From assembly GCF_030845995.1 (NCBI RefSeq), contig NZ_CP132719.1:1736001-1800000 (forward strand): 64,000 nucleotides of DNA, given 5' to 3'. Below the pieces are notes generated by a model that did no database searches, was not told the DNA's origin, and saw only the letters and a list, made by a program, of their open reading frames with translations. The position numbers were made by a program, and so were the translations under genes. Within the stretch, counting starts at the first letter, position 1; each line of letters opens with the position of its first letter. Positions 57,043-64,000 of this stretch are shown piece by piece. Source of the stretch: Geothrix sp. 21YS21S-4. GTDB lineage: Bacteria > Acidobacteriota > Holophagae > Holophagales > Holophagaceae.

Positions 57043-58395
57043 GTGCCCCGGTGTTACTTCATCCCCATCAGTGACTTGTCCGGCCGGAGCCCAGCGCCCC
57101 GGGAAGTGACGGAGTGGGTGGCCGGGCTGGCGCGAAACGGGGAGACGGAAGCGGATACGCGCGCAGCCGTGGCCGCCATCCTGGCGGACGTGCGCCGCGA
57201 GGGATTGCCTGCGGTGCTCGCCTGGACGGAGCGGCTCGACGGCGTCCGGCTGGATCCGGCGACCCTCCGCATCCCGGAAGCTGCCTTGCAGGAAGCCCGC
57301 GTCGATCTGGACCGCCGGCGACCGGAGTTGATGGACGCCCTGCGGGAGATGATCGCCCGCATCCGCCGCTTCGCCGAAGGCCAGCGCACGTGCCTCCGCG
57401 ATCTGGAGCTGGCTCTGCCGGAAGGCGGGACCGTGGGCGAGCGGTGGTGTCCCCTGCGGACGGCCGGCGTCTACATCCCCGGCGGCCGGGCCTTCTATCC
57501 CTCCACCCTCGCGATGACCGTGATTCCCGCGCAGGTGGCGGGCGTGGCGCGGATCGTGGGCGTCACGCCCCCCAAGCCCCAGTCCACCCTCCCCGGCGCC
57601 TGGGGCGTGGATCCTCTGGTGCTCGCCTGCGCGGCAGAATTGGGCCTTACGGAGCTGTATCCCTTCGGGGGCGCCCAGGCACTGGCGTGGCTGGCTTTCG
57701 GCGAACCCGCGGTGGATCTGGTCGCCGGACCGGGCAACCGGTTCGTGGCCGAAGCCAAGCGCCAGCTCATCGGGACCTGCGGAATCGACGCCCTGGCGGG
57801 CCCCACGGAATTGCTGGTGATCGCGGACGGCGGCGCCGATCCCGCCTGGCTCGCCGAAGACCTGCTGGCCCAGGCTGAGCACGATCCCGACGCCGCTGCC
57901 GTCCTGGTGAGCGCGGACAGGCCGCTCCTGGAGGCTGTCGGCCGGGAGTTGGAAGTCCGCGTGGCCGCTTCCCCCCGCCGGGCCGTCCTCGAGCAGAGCC
58001 TCGGCGCCCACGGACGGCTGGTCCGGGCGGACCGGGCCACGGCCATCGCCCTCGCGCAGGCCTGGGCGCCGGAGCACCTGGAGTTGTGCGTGGAGGATCC
58101 GGAAGCCTGGCTGCCCTTCCTCACGACCGCGGGCGCCGTGTTCATCGGGAACGCCAGCGCAGAGGCCTTCGGCGACTACGGCGCGGGGCCCAACCACGTC
58201 CTGCCCACGGACCGCAGCGCCCGGCACACCAGCCCACTGGGCGTGGCCACCTTCCTCAAGCGCCAGAGTCTCCTGCGCCTGGCCCCGGCGGACGCGGCGG
58301 CCATGGCCCCGTGGGTCCAGCGGCTGGCGGAGGCCGAGGGCCTGGTCCATCACGGGCGCAGCGCGGGGCTCCGCGCCGCCCACCACCATCCTTAG
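57043..58395 (+). CDS. hisD: Histidinol dehydrogenase
   Basis: 450 residues. Signatures PGGRAFYPSTLAMTVIPA, TELYPFGGAQALAWLAFG, VAGPGNRFVAEAKRQL, QAEHDPDAAAVLV, and the catalytic EHLEL and GAGPNHVLPT are visible. It oxidises histidinol to histidine in two NAD-dependent steps. The start is a GTG at the beginning of the operon; its ribosome site is weak and another start within the first 10-20 codons is possible. First gene of an operon that runs to the window edge. Confidence 0.94.
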   Translation: MPRCYFIPISDLSGRSPAPREVTEWVAGLARNGETEADTRAAVAAILADVRREGLPAVLAWTERLDGVRLDPATLRIPEAALQEARVDLDRRRPELMDALREMIARIRRFAEGQRTCLRDLELALPEGGTVGERWCPLRTAGVYIPGGRAFYPSTLAMTVIPAQVAGVARIVGVTPPKPQSTLPGAWGVDPLVLACAAELGLTELYPFGGAQALAWLAFGEPAVDLVAGPGNRFVAEAKRQLIGTCGIDALAGPTELLVIADGGADPAWLAEDLLAQAEHDPDAAAVLVSADRPLLEAVGRELEVRVAASPRRAVLEQSLGAHGRLVRADRATAIALAQAWAPEHLELCVEDPEAWLPFLTTAGAVFIGNASAEAFGDYGAGPNHVLPTDRSARHTSPLGVATFLKRQSLLRLAPADAAAMAPWVQRLAEAEGLVHHGRSAGLRAAHHHP

Positions 58396-58470
58396 GAGCG
58401 CCTCTTCAGCGCTCCGCTTCGCTTCTTTCCCCGAAGCCTGGCTTTCTCCTACCTTCATTCCGAGTTGCCC

Positions 58471-60234
58471 ATGCCCTTTCTCCGGCCCGACCTCGCCGAC
58501 CTCCCCGCCTACCGCCGGCCGCCCGAAGCCGAGGAGGGCCGGCGGCTGCACATGAACGAGGCCGCGGAGGGCTGGCCGGAAGCCGCCCGGATGGCGCTCC
58601 TCGCGCGGCTGCGGGACCTGCCCTTCCACCGCTACCCCGAGCGCCAGGCCGAGCTGACCGAGCGCCTGCGGAAACGCCTGGGCGCCCCGGAAGGGGGGTT
58701 GCTGCTGGGGCCCTCCAGCGGCGCGCTGCTCGACCTGGTGGCCATGGCCGGCCTCCGTCCCGGCGATGAAGCGGCGGTGCCGGATCCGGGCTTCAGCCTC
58801 TATCCCCTGCTGGCCCGCCGCCACGGCGGACGGACGCGGCCGGTGCCCCAGGGCACGGGCTTCCCCCTCGCGCCCTGGTTCGAGGCCCTCGACTGCCGCC
58901 AGCTTTGGATCACGCTGCCCAACAATCCCACCGGCGCGTGGGTCACACCGGAGGACCTGGAGCCCCTTCTGGAAGCCGCCGCCGCGCGGCCCGAACCACC
59001 CCTGGTGGTGCTCGACGAGGCCTACGCGGAGTTCGCGCCCGCCACCCACCGGCTGGCGGTGGACCGCTACCCGAACGTCCTCCTGCTCCGCACCTTCAGC
59101 AAGGCCCTGGCCTCCGCCGCCTGGCGCCTCGGCTACTTCCTGGGCGACCCGGCCCTGATCGGCCGCCTCGCCACCCTCCAACTGCCGTATTCCCTTCCGG
59201 CCGCCAGCCTGGAAGCCCTGGACGTGGCCCTGGATTTCGCCGCTGATTTCGACGTCGCCGTGCGCGCCATCCCCGGGCGCCGCGACCGGCTGGCGGCCTC
59301 GCTGAAAGCCCATCGCGCCGCGCCCAGCGCCGCCAACTTCCTCCACATCGCGCCCGACCCGTCAGATCCGCTGGAGGCCGCCGGCCTGAAGGTGCGCCGC
59401 CTGCCCGGCTCGGACGCGGCCCGCGTCACCGTGGGCACGGAAGAGGAAACCGCCGCCACCGCCGCGGCCCTGGGAGGAACGCTCCCCGCCCCCCGTCCCT
59501 CCGCGCGGCGCCGGCTCCTGGTCCTGGACATCGACGGCGTCCTCATCGACGCGGACCGCAGCTTCATGGAGGCCGTGAGCCGGGCTCTGGGCGACCTGCG
59601 CCCCGCCCTGCCCTGGTCCGATGAGATCTTCCGCGCCTTCAAGCGCGTCGGCGGATTCAACAACGACTTCCGCCTGGCGGCGGGAGCCCTGGCCCTGGCG
59701 GAGGAATTCGGCGACGGGGACCTCCTGCCGGTCCTGGCGGAGGCCCAGGGACGGGGCTTCCCCCGCCTGGAAGCCCGCATGCGGGCGCTGGAGCCGCGGG
59801 CCCAGGCCGCCGTGCAGAAGCACTACGCCGACACGGTCCGCCTGGAGCGTCCCCTCGCCACCCGGGCCGAGCTGGAAATCACGGGCTGGGACCTGGCCGT
59901 CCTCACGGGCCGGCCACCGGAGGAACTGGAACTGGCCTGGCGGGTTCTGGATTTCCGCCTGCCCGCCGTGTGCGACGCCGCGCCCCACCTTCGGAAGCCG
60001 GAACCGGCAGGGCTCCTCCAGCTGGCGGACGCGTTCCGGGCGGAGGAGGTGCTCTTCGTTGGGGACACCGTGGACGACGCCGCCTGCCTCCGCGCCGCCG
60101 CGACCCTCCGGGCCGAGGTGGCCTGGCGCTTCGCGGCCGTGGGGCCCGACCGCGCCCGGTTCGCGGAGGCTGGGGATCTCCAATCCGCGACCCTGCGGGA
60201 CCTTCTGCCGATGCTCAGCCAGGAGCTGCCATGA
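58471..60234 (+). CDS. hisC: Histidinol-phosphate aminotransferase fused to a HAD phosphatase
   Basis: 587 residues. Residues 1-345 are a class I/II aminotransferase: LPNNPTGAW, VVLDEAYAEFA, and the PLP lysine in RTFSKALASAAWRLGY. Residues 346-587 are a HAD hydrolase: LDIDGVLID with D353 and D355, AVLTGRPPEELEL, then VGDTVDDAA. No other gene in the visible operon supplies histidinol-phosphate phosphatase, and hisB here lacks the HAD part, so the fused domain probably performs that step directly on the aminotransferase product. The ATG at 58471 was preferred to TTG 58465. Confidence 0.88.
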   Translation: MPFLRPDLADLPAYRRPPEAEEGRRLHMNEAAEGWPEAARMALLARLRDLPFHRYPERQAELTERLRKRLGAPEGGLLLGPSSGALLDLVAMAGLRPGDEAAVPDPGFSLYPLLARRHGGRTRPVPQGTGFPLAPWFEALDCRQLWITLPNNPTGAWVTPEDLEPLLEAAAARPEPPLVVLDEAYAEFAPATHRLAVDRYPNVLLLRTFSKALASAAWRLGYFLGDPALIGRLATLQLPYSLPAASLEALDVALDFAADFDVAVRAIPGRRDRLAASLKAHRAAPSAANFLHIAPDPSDPLEAAGLKVRRLPGSDAARVTVGTEEETAATAAALGGTLPAPRPSARRRLLVLDIDGVLIDADRSFMEAVSRALGDLRPALPWSDEIFRAFKRVGGFNNDFRLAAGALALAEEFGDGDLLPVLAEAQGRGFPRLEARMRALEPRAQAAVQKHYADTVRLERPLATRAELEITGWDLAVLTGRPPEELELAWRVLDFRLPAVCDAAPHLRKPEPAGLLQLADAFRAEEVLFVGDTVDDAACLRAAATLRAEVAWRFAAVGPDRARFAEAGDLQSATLRDLLPMLSQELP

Positions 60235-60815
60235 GAACCGCCTCCCTGCACCGCGCTACCGCCGAGACCGACGTGGCCCTCACGCTGCATCTGGACGGGG
60301 GCGAGGCCCGCATCGCCACCGGCCTCGGCTACTTCGACCACATGCTGATGCAGCTCGCCAAGCACGGCGGCTTCGGCCTGACGGTCGACGCGAAGGGCGA
60401 CCTGCCCGTGGACAGCCACCACCTCGTGGAGGACGTGGGCCTGTGCCTGGGCGACGCCCTCAAGACGGCGCTGGGCGACCGCGCGGGGCTCGCCCGGTTC
60501 GCCCACGCCTACGTCCCCCTGGACGAGGCCCTCGCCCGGGTGGTGGTGGACCTGTCGGGCCGCCCCTGGTGCGAATTCCACGCGGACCTGCCGCCGGTGA
60601 TCCTCGGCGATGGGTTCCAGGTGGAGATGGTCCGCGAATTCTTCGTGGCCCTAGCCATGCGCGGCGGCCTCGCCCTCCATGCGGATCTGCTGCGGGGCGT
60701 CAACACCCACCACAAGGTCGAGGCCCTGTTCAAGGCCCTGGCCCAAGCGCTCCGCCGGGCCACGCGCCTCGAAGGCGGCGGCGTGCCTTCCACGAAGGGG
60801 ACCCTGTCCGCATGA
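60231..60815 (+). CDS. hisB: Imidazoleglycerol-phosphate dehydratase (monofunctional)
   Basis: 194 residues, only the IGPD part, without the HAD domain of enterobacterial HisB. GYFDHMLMQLAKHGGF and DSHHLVEDVG and GVNTHHKVEALFKALA carry the manganese-binding histidines. AGGAG lies before the ATG, which overlaps the hisC stop. Confidence 0.96.
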   Translation: MRTASLHRATAETDVALTLHLDGGEARIATGLGYFDHMLMQLAKHGGFGLTVDAKGDLPVDSHHLVEDVGLCLGDALKTALGDRAGLARFAHAYVPLDEALARVVVDLSGRPWCEFHADLPPVILGDGFQVEMVREFFVALAMRGGLALHADLLRGVNTHHKVEALFKALAQALRRATRLEGGGVPSTKGTLSA

Positions 60816-61447
60816 GCACCGTCACCCTCATCGACTATGACGCCGGGAACCTGGCGTCCATGGAAGGCGCCCTGGAGCGGCTGAACCTGCCCTTCGTCCG
60901 CGCCGCCTCCCCCGACCAGGCCGCTCCCGAGGGGCCCATCATCCTGCCCGGCGTGGGCCACTTCGAGACCGCGCAGCGCTCCCTCCGGGATCGCGGCTGG
61001 TGGCGCCACCTGCCCGGCTTGGTGGCCGACGGGCGGCCCGTGCTGGGCATCTGCCTGGGCCTCCAACTGCTGGCGGAGGGCAGCGAAGAAGCGCCCCGGG
61101 CCTCGGGCCTGGGATTGATCCCCGGCATCGTCCGCCGGCTGGGTCCGGGCGTGAAGGTGCCCCACATGGGCTGGAGCCGCGTCCACCGCCGCTATCCCCA
61201 TCCCGGCCTGCCCGATCCCGGGGGCGCGTGGCTCTATTTCGTCCACAGCTACGCCCTGGAGCCCACGGCGGAGACCGTCTACACCGCCGATCACGGACGC
61301 CCCTTCGCCGCCATCGAAGCCCGGGGGAACGTCCTGGGATTCCAGCCCCATCCCGAGAAGTCCGGCGCCGCAGGCCTGATGCTGCTCCAGGCGGCCCTGG
61401 CGTGGATGGGCGCGGTGGCTTCCCTTCCGGAGGCGCCGTGCAACTGA
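60812..61447 (+). CDS. hisH: Imidazole glycerol phosphate synthase, glutaminase subunit
   Basis: 211 residues of a class I glutamine amidotransferase. Nucleophile in LGICLGLQLLAEGSEE, catalytic His/Glu in FQPHPEKSG, and the strand start VTLIDYDAGNLAS. It feeds ammonia to HisF (62.2 kb). Overlaps hisB by four bases and hisA by ten. Confidence 0.95.
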   Translation: MSTVTLIDYDAGNLASMEGALERLNLPFVRAASPDQAAPEGPIILPGVGHFETAQRSLRDRGWWRHLPGLVADGRPVLGICLGLQLLAEGSEEAPRASGLGLIPGIVRRLGPGVKVPHMGWSRVHRRYPHPGLPDPGGAWLYFVHSYALEPTAETVYTADHGRPFAAIEARGNVLGFQPHPEKSGAAGLMLLQAALAWMGAVASLPEAPCN

Positions 61448-62151
61448 TCCCCAGCCTCGATTTGATGCAGGGCCGGCTGGTGCGGCTCCGCCACGGCGAT
61501 CCCGCCCAGGCCACGTTCTACGACCTCATCGCGGAGGACTGGGTGGCGCAGCTCGCCGCGGCGGGCGCCCGCCGCATCCACCTCGTGGATCTGGACGGCG
61601 CCTTCGGCAGGCCCCGCCAGGGGGCGTTCACCGAATTTCCCGCCCGCTTCCCCCATGTCCGCTTCCAGCTGGGCGGCGGCCTGCGGGGCCGCGCCGCCAT
61701 CGAAGCCGTGCTGGACCTGGGCTTCGACGCGGTGGTGGGAACCCTGGCGGTGGAGCGGCCTTCCGCGCTCCGCGGCCTGCCCGCCGATCGCGTGATCGCG
61801 GCCCTCGACCTGAAGGGCGACCGGATCGTCACCCGCGGCTGGCAGACCCCCAGCGCCTGCGCCTCCACGGACGTATTCGAGGCCCTGCTGTCCCTGGGGT
61901 TCGACCGGGCGCTCGTCACGGACGTAAGCCGCGACGGGACCCTGGAAGGCCCCGGCCTCGACGCCGCGGCCCAGGTCGCCCGGGAGGGCTTCCGGGCGCA
62001 GGCGTCCGGCGGCCTCAAGAGCCTCGCCGACCTGGAGCCCCTGTCCCGCCTGGCGGGCGTGGTGGGCGCCATCAGCGGGAAGGCCCTGATGGAGGGGCAC
62101 ATCGCCCTGGACGATCCGGCCACCCGGACCGCCCTGGAAGGAGGGGCCTGA
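61438..62151 (+). CDS. hisA: ProFAR isomerase (phosphoribosylformimino-AICAR-phosphate isomerase)
   Basis: 237 residues of a TIM barrel. Catalytic aspartates are in IPSLDLMQGRLVRL and in LVTDVSRDGTLEGPG; ISGKALMEG binds phosphate. The GTG start is decided by CGGAGG six bases upstream and sits inside the end of hisH. Stop overlaps hisF by one base. Confidence 0.94.
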   Translation: MQLIPSLDLMQGRLVRLRHGDPAQATFYDLIAEDWVAQLAAAGARRIHLVDLDGAFGRPRQGAFTEFPARFPHVRFQLGGGLRGRAAIEAVLDLGFDAVVGTLAVERPSALRGLPADRVIAALDLKGDRIVTRGWQTPSACASTDVFEALLSLGFDRALVTDVSRDGTLEGPGLDAAAQVAREGFRAQASGGLKSLADLEPLSRLAGVVGAISGKALMEGHIALDDPATRTALEGGA

Positions 62152-62903
62152 TGCCCGCCAAGCGCGTGATCCCCTGCCTCGACGTGAAGGAGGGCCGGGT
62201 GGTGAAGGGGGTCCAGTTCCAGGGCCTCCGCGACCTCGGGCATCCGGTGGACCTCGCCCGCCGCTACGATGCGGAGGGCGCGGACGAGCTGGTCTTCCTG
62301 GACATCGCAGCGTCGCTGGAGAACCGGGGGACGCGGGAGGCCTGGGTCCGGGCCGTGGCGCGGGAACTCAGCATCCCCTTCACCGTGGGTGGCGGCGTGT
62401 CCAGCGTGGAGGACGCCCGGTCCCTGCTTCGGGCGGGCGCGGACAAGGTGGCCGTCAACACCGCAGCCGCCCTGCGTCCCTCGCTGGTTTCCGAACTGGC
62501 CGCCGCCTTCGGCCGCCAGTGCGTGGTGGCCGCCGTGGACGTGAGGCGCGATCCCGACCTGGGGTGGCGGGTCCACCTCAAGGGCGGGACGGAACCCACC
62601 GGCCGCGCGGCCCTGGACTGGCTGTGGGAACTCGCGGACCTCGGCGCCGGCGAGTTCCTGCTCACCTCCATGGACCGGGACGGCACCGGCGACGGCTTCG
62701 ACCTGCCCCTGCTGGACCTGGCGTCCCAGATCCCCATTCCCCTCATCGCCTCCGGCGGCGCCGGCACGGCCGCCCATTTCGTGGAAGCCCTGGAACACGG
62801 TGCGGACGCGGTCCTCGCCGCCACCCTCTTCCACGAGAACCGCCTTCCCATTCCCCGCCTCAAGGCCCGCCTCGCCCAGCACGGGCTCACCGTACGGATC
62901 TGA
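62151..62903 (+). CDS. hisF: Imidazole glycerol phosphate synthase, cyclase subunit
   Basis: 250 residues. IPCLDVKEGRVVKGVQFQGLRD (Asp near residue 11) and TSMDRDGTGDGFDL (catalytic Asp near 130) are diagnostic, with VGGGVSSVEDARSLLRAGADKVAVNT as phosphate loop. Partner of HisH. It starts with the last base of the hisA stop. Confidence 0.96.
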   Translation: MPAKRVIPCLDVKEGRVVKGVQFQGLRDLGHPVDLARRYDAEGADELVFLDIAASLENRGTREAWVRAVARELSIPFTVGGGVSSVEDARSLLRAGADKVAVNTAAALRPSLVSELAAAFGRQCVVAAVDVRRDPDLGWRVHLKGGTEPTGRAALDWLWELADLGAGEFLLTSMDRDGTGDGFDLPLLDLASQIPIPLIASGGAGTAAHFVEALEHGADAVLAATLFHENRLPIPRLKARLAQHGLTVRI

Positions 62904-62904
62904 C

Positions 62905-63528
62905 ATGAACCCCGAGACCCTCCGCTTCGGCCCCGACGGCCTCATTCCCGGCATCGTCCAGAGCCTCGCCGGCGAGGTCCGGATGCTGGCCTGGCTCAAC
63001 CGCGAAGCCCTCCAGCGCACCCTCGACACCGGCTTCGTCACCTTCTGGAGCCGCTCCCGCCAGGCCCTCTGGGTGAAGGGCGCGACCAGCGGAAATCGGC
63101 TGCGCCTGCTCCAGATCCGACCCGACTGCGATCGCGACGCCCTGCTCATCCTGGCCGAACCCGAAGGACCGACCTGCCACCGCGGCACGGAGAGCTGCTT
63201 CGACGGCGAAGCGGCGCCCGCCACGCTGCCCTGGCTCGGCCGGCTGGAAGCGCTGCTGAAGGCGCGGAAGGCCGCGGCGGATCCCGCGGGCAGCTACACG
63301 CAGAAGCTCTTCGCTCAGGGCGTGGACCGCATCGCCAAGAAGGTGGTGGAGGAGGCCGGAGAAGTGGTGATCGCCGCGAAGAACGACGACCGCGAAGCGT
63401 TTCTCGGCGAGGCGGCGGACCTGCTGTTCCACCTGGAGCTGCTGCTGCTGGACCGCGGCGCGAGCCTGCTGGACGTGGTGGAGACCCTCCACCGCCGCCA
63501 CGCGGATCGGGCCGGAGGAACGGCCTGA
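62905..63528 (+). CDS. hisIE: Bifunctional phosphoribosyl-AMP cyclohydrolase / phosphoribosyl-ATP pyrophosphatase
   Basis: 207 residues. HisI part: VRMLAWLNREALQRTLDTGFVTFWSRSR and zinc-binding CHRGTESCF. HisE part: VVEEAGEVVIAAKNDDREAFLGEAADLLFHL, the MazG-like helical fold. Catalyses pathway steps 2 and 3. One base after hisF stop plus spacer; stop overlaps hisZ by one base. Confidence 0.95.
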   Translation: MNPETLRFGPDGLIPGIVQSLAGEVRMLAWLNREALQRTLDTGFVTFWSRSRQALWVKGATSGNRLRLLQIRPDCDRDALLILAEPEGPTCHRGTESCFDGEAAPATLPWLGRLEALLKARKAAADPAGSYTQKLFAQGVDRIAKKVVEEAGEVVIAAKNDDREAFLGEAADLLFHLELLLLDRGASLLDVVETLHRRHADRAGGTA

Positions 63529-64000
63529 TGCCCGTCCGCACGCCCCACTTCCCCGACCTCCTCTTCGGGGCCGCCGCCCGCCTCCGCCGCTGGGAGGCCG
63601 CCCTGATGGGCCTTCTTGAAGCCCACGGCTACCGGGAACTGCACCCTTCCCTCGTCCTGCGCGAGCCGGTTTCCGCGACCGCCCTGCGCTTCTTCGACGG
63701 CGACGAACTGGTGGCCCTCCGCTGGGATTTCACGGTGGCCCTGGCGGGCCTCCTCGCCCGGAGCTTCGCGGAGCCGCCCGCGCGGGTGTCCTATGCGGGC
63801 GCCGTCTTCCGCCGCCCCGTGCAGCCCTGGGAAGCGGCGGAGCGCTTCGAGGTGGGTTGCGAGCGCATCCAGCCCGAGGGCGAGGCGACCGCCGAAGGGG
63901 ACGTGGAACTGGCGCGCCTGCTGATGGCCGTCCCGGCCGCCCTGGGCCTCAAAGGCGCGATTCTGCAGGTGGGCAACGCGGCCCTCGTTCGCCGCCCGCT
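63528..64000 (+). CDS. hisZ: ATP phosphoribosyltransferase regulatory subunit HisZ, 3' end outside window
   Basis: The first 157 residues of a histidyl-tRNA-synthetase-like protein: AALMGLLEAHGYRELHPSLVLRE, then ALRFFDGDELVALRWDFTVALAGLLA and FRRPVQPWEAAERFEVGCERI. Absence of a strict HisS motif 1 and the operon context favour HisZ, the regulatory partner of short-form HisG. hisG should follow beyond the window or lie elsewhere. A truncated HisS cannot be excluded from the visible part alone. Confidence 0.8.
   Translation, partial: MPVRTPHFPDLLFGAAARLRRWEAALMGLLEAHGYRELHPSLVLREPVSATALRFFDGDELVALRWDFTVALAGLLARSFAEPPARVSYAGAVFRRPVQPWEAAERFEVGCERIQPEGEATAEGDVELARLLMAVPAALGLKGAILQVGNAALVRRP

Overview
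The window is a GC-rich (roughly two-thirds G+C) bacterial chromosome segment with Gram-negative traits: LpxC, a type b558 succinate dehydrogenase, a futalosine-type UbiA prenyltransferase, many secreted S9 peptidases and a bactofilin. The gene set fits an Acidobacteriota genome of the Holophaga/Geothrix kind, but that is inference from gene content; no rRNA or marker phylogeny was available.

Layout. 1-13.8 kb is housekeeping: the end of a class I aldolase, release factor 3, a VOC protein, an S9A peptidase, a membrane pyrophosphatase, sdhCAB, and a divergent LysR/MFS pair. 13.8-17.4 kb is a foreign AT-rich block with one large secreted beta-helix protein, built on a 540-bp internal repeat, and a broken tyrosine integrase. 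17.4-35.1 kb returns to core genes: UbiA-like prenyltransferase, M23 peptidase plus bactofilin, ruvB, an FHA-GAF histidine kinase, ispF, CCA-adding enzyme, GNAT, an orphan E1 alpha, a chemoreceptor, acetate kinase, a strange heptad-repeat secreted protein, an HlyD/ABC/FtsX export operon, an ArfB-like hydrolase and a small membrane protein.

35.1-44.6 kb is the accessory hot spot. An IS200/IS605-like element lies just before a tRNA-Thr(CGT). The last 46 bases of that tRNA plus one are repeated exactly 6.87 kb downstream, so an integrative element occupies 35.9-42.8 kb. It carries a tyrosine integrase, an excisionase-like HTH protein, an HUH replication initiator flanked by inverted repeats and iterons, and a tight three-gene operon (Mrr-like nuclease, soluble histidine kinase, stand-alone receiver). 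I read that operon as a candidate undescribed phosphorelay-controlled defence system. Directly beyond the right attachment site is a second AT-rich insert holding a two-gene locus that matches the Kiwa anti-phage system (KwaA/KwaB).

44.6-64 kb is core again: two tandem prolyl-oligopeptidase paralogs, a PIN-PhoH protein, tyrS, a DUF4388/SPOR-like membrane protein, RlpA, ispD, lpxC, and a histidine operon hisD-hisC-hisB-hisH-hisA-hisF-hisIE-hisZ whose hisC is fused to a HAD phosphatase domain, likely supplying the missing histidinol-phosphate phosphatase. hisZ runs off the right edge. No rRNA, CRISPR array or prophage structural gene was seen.
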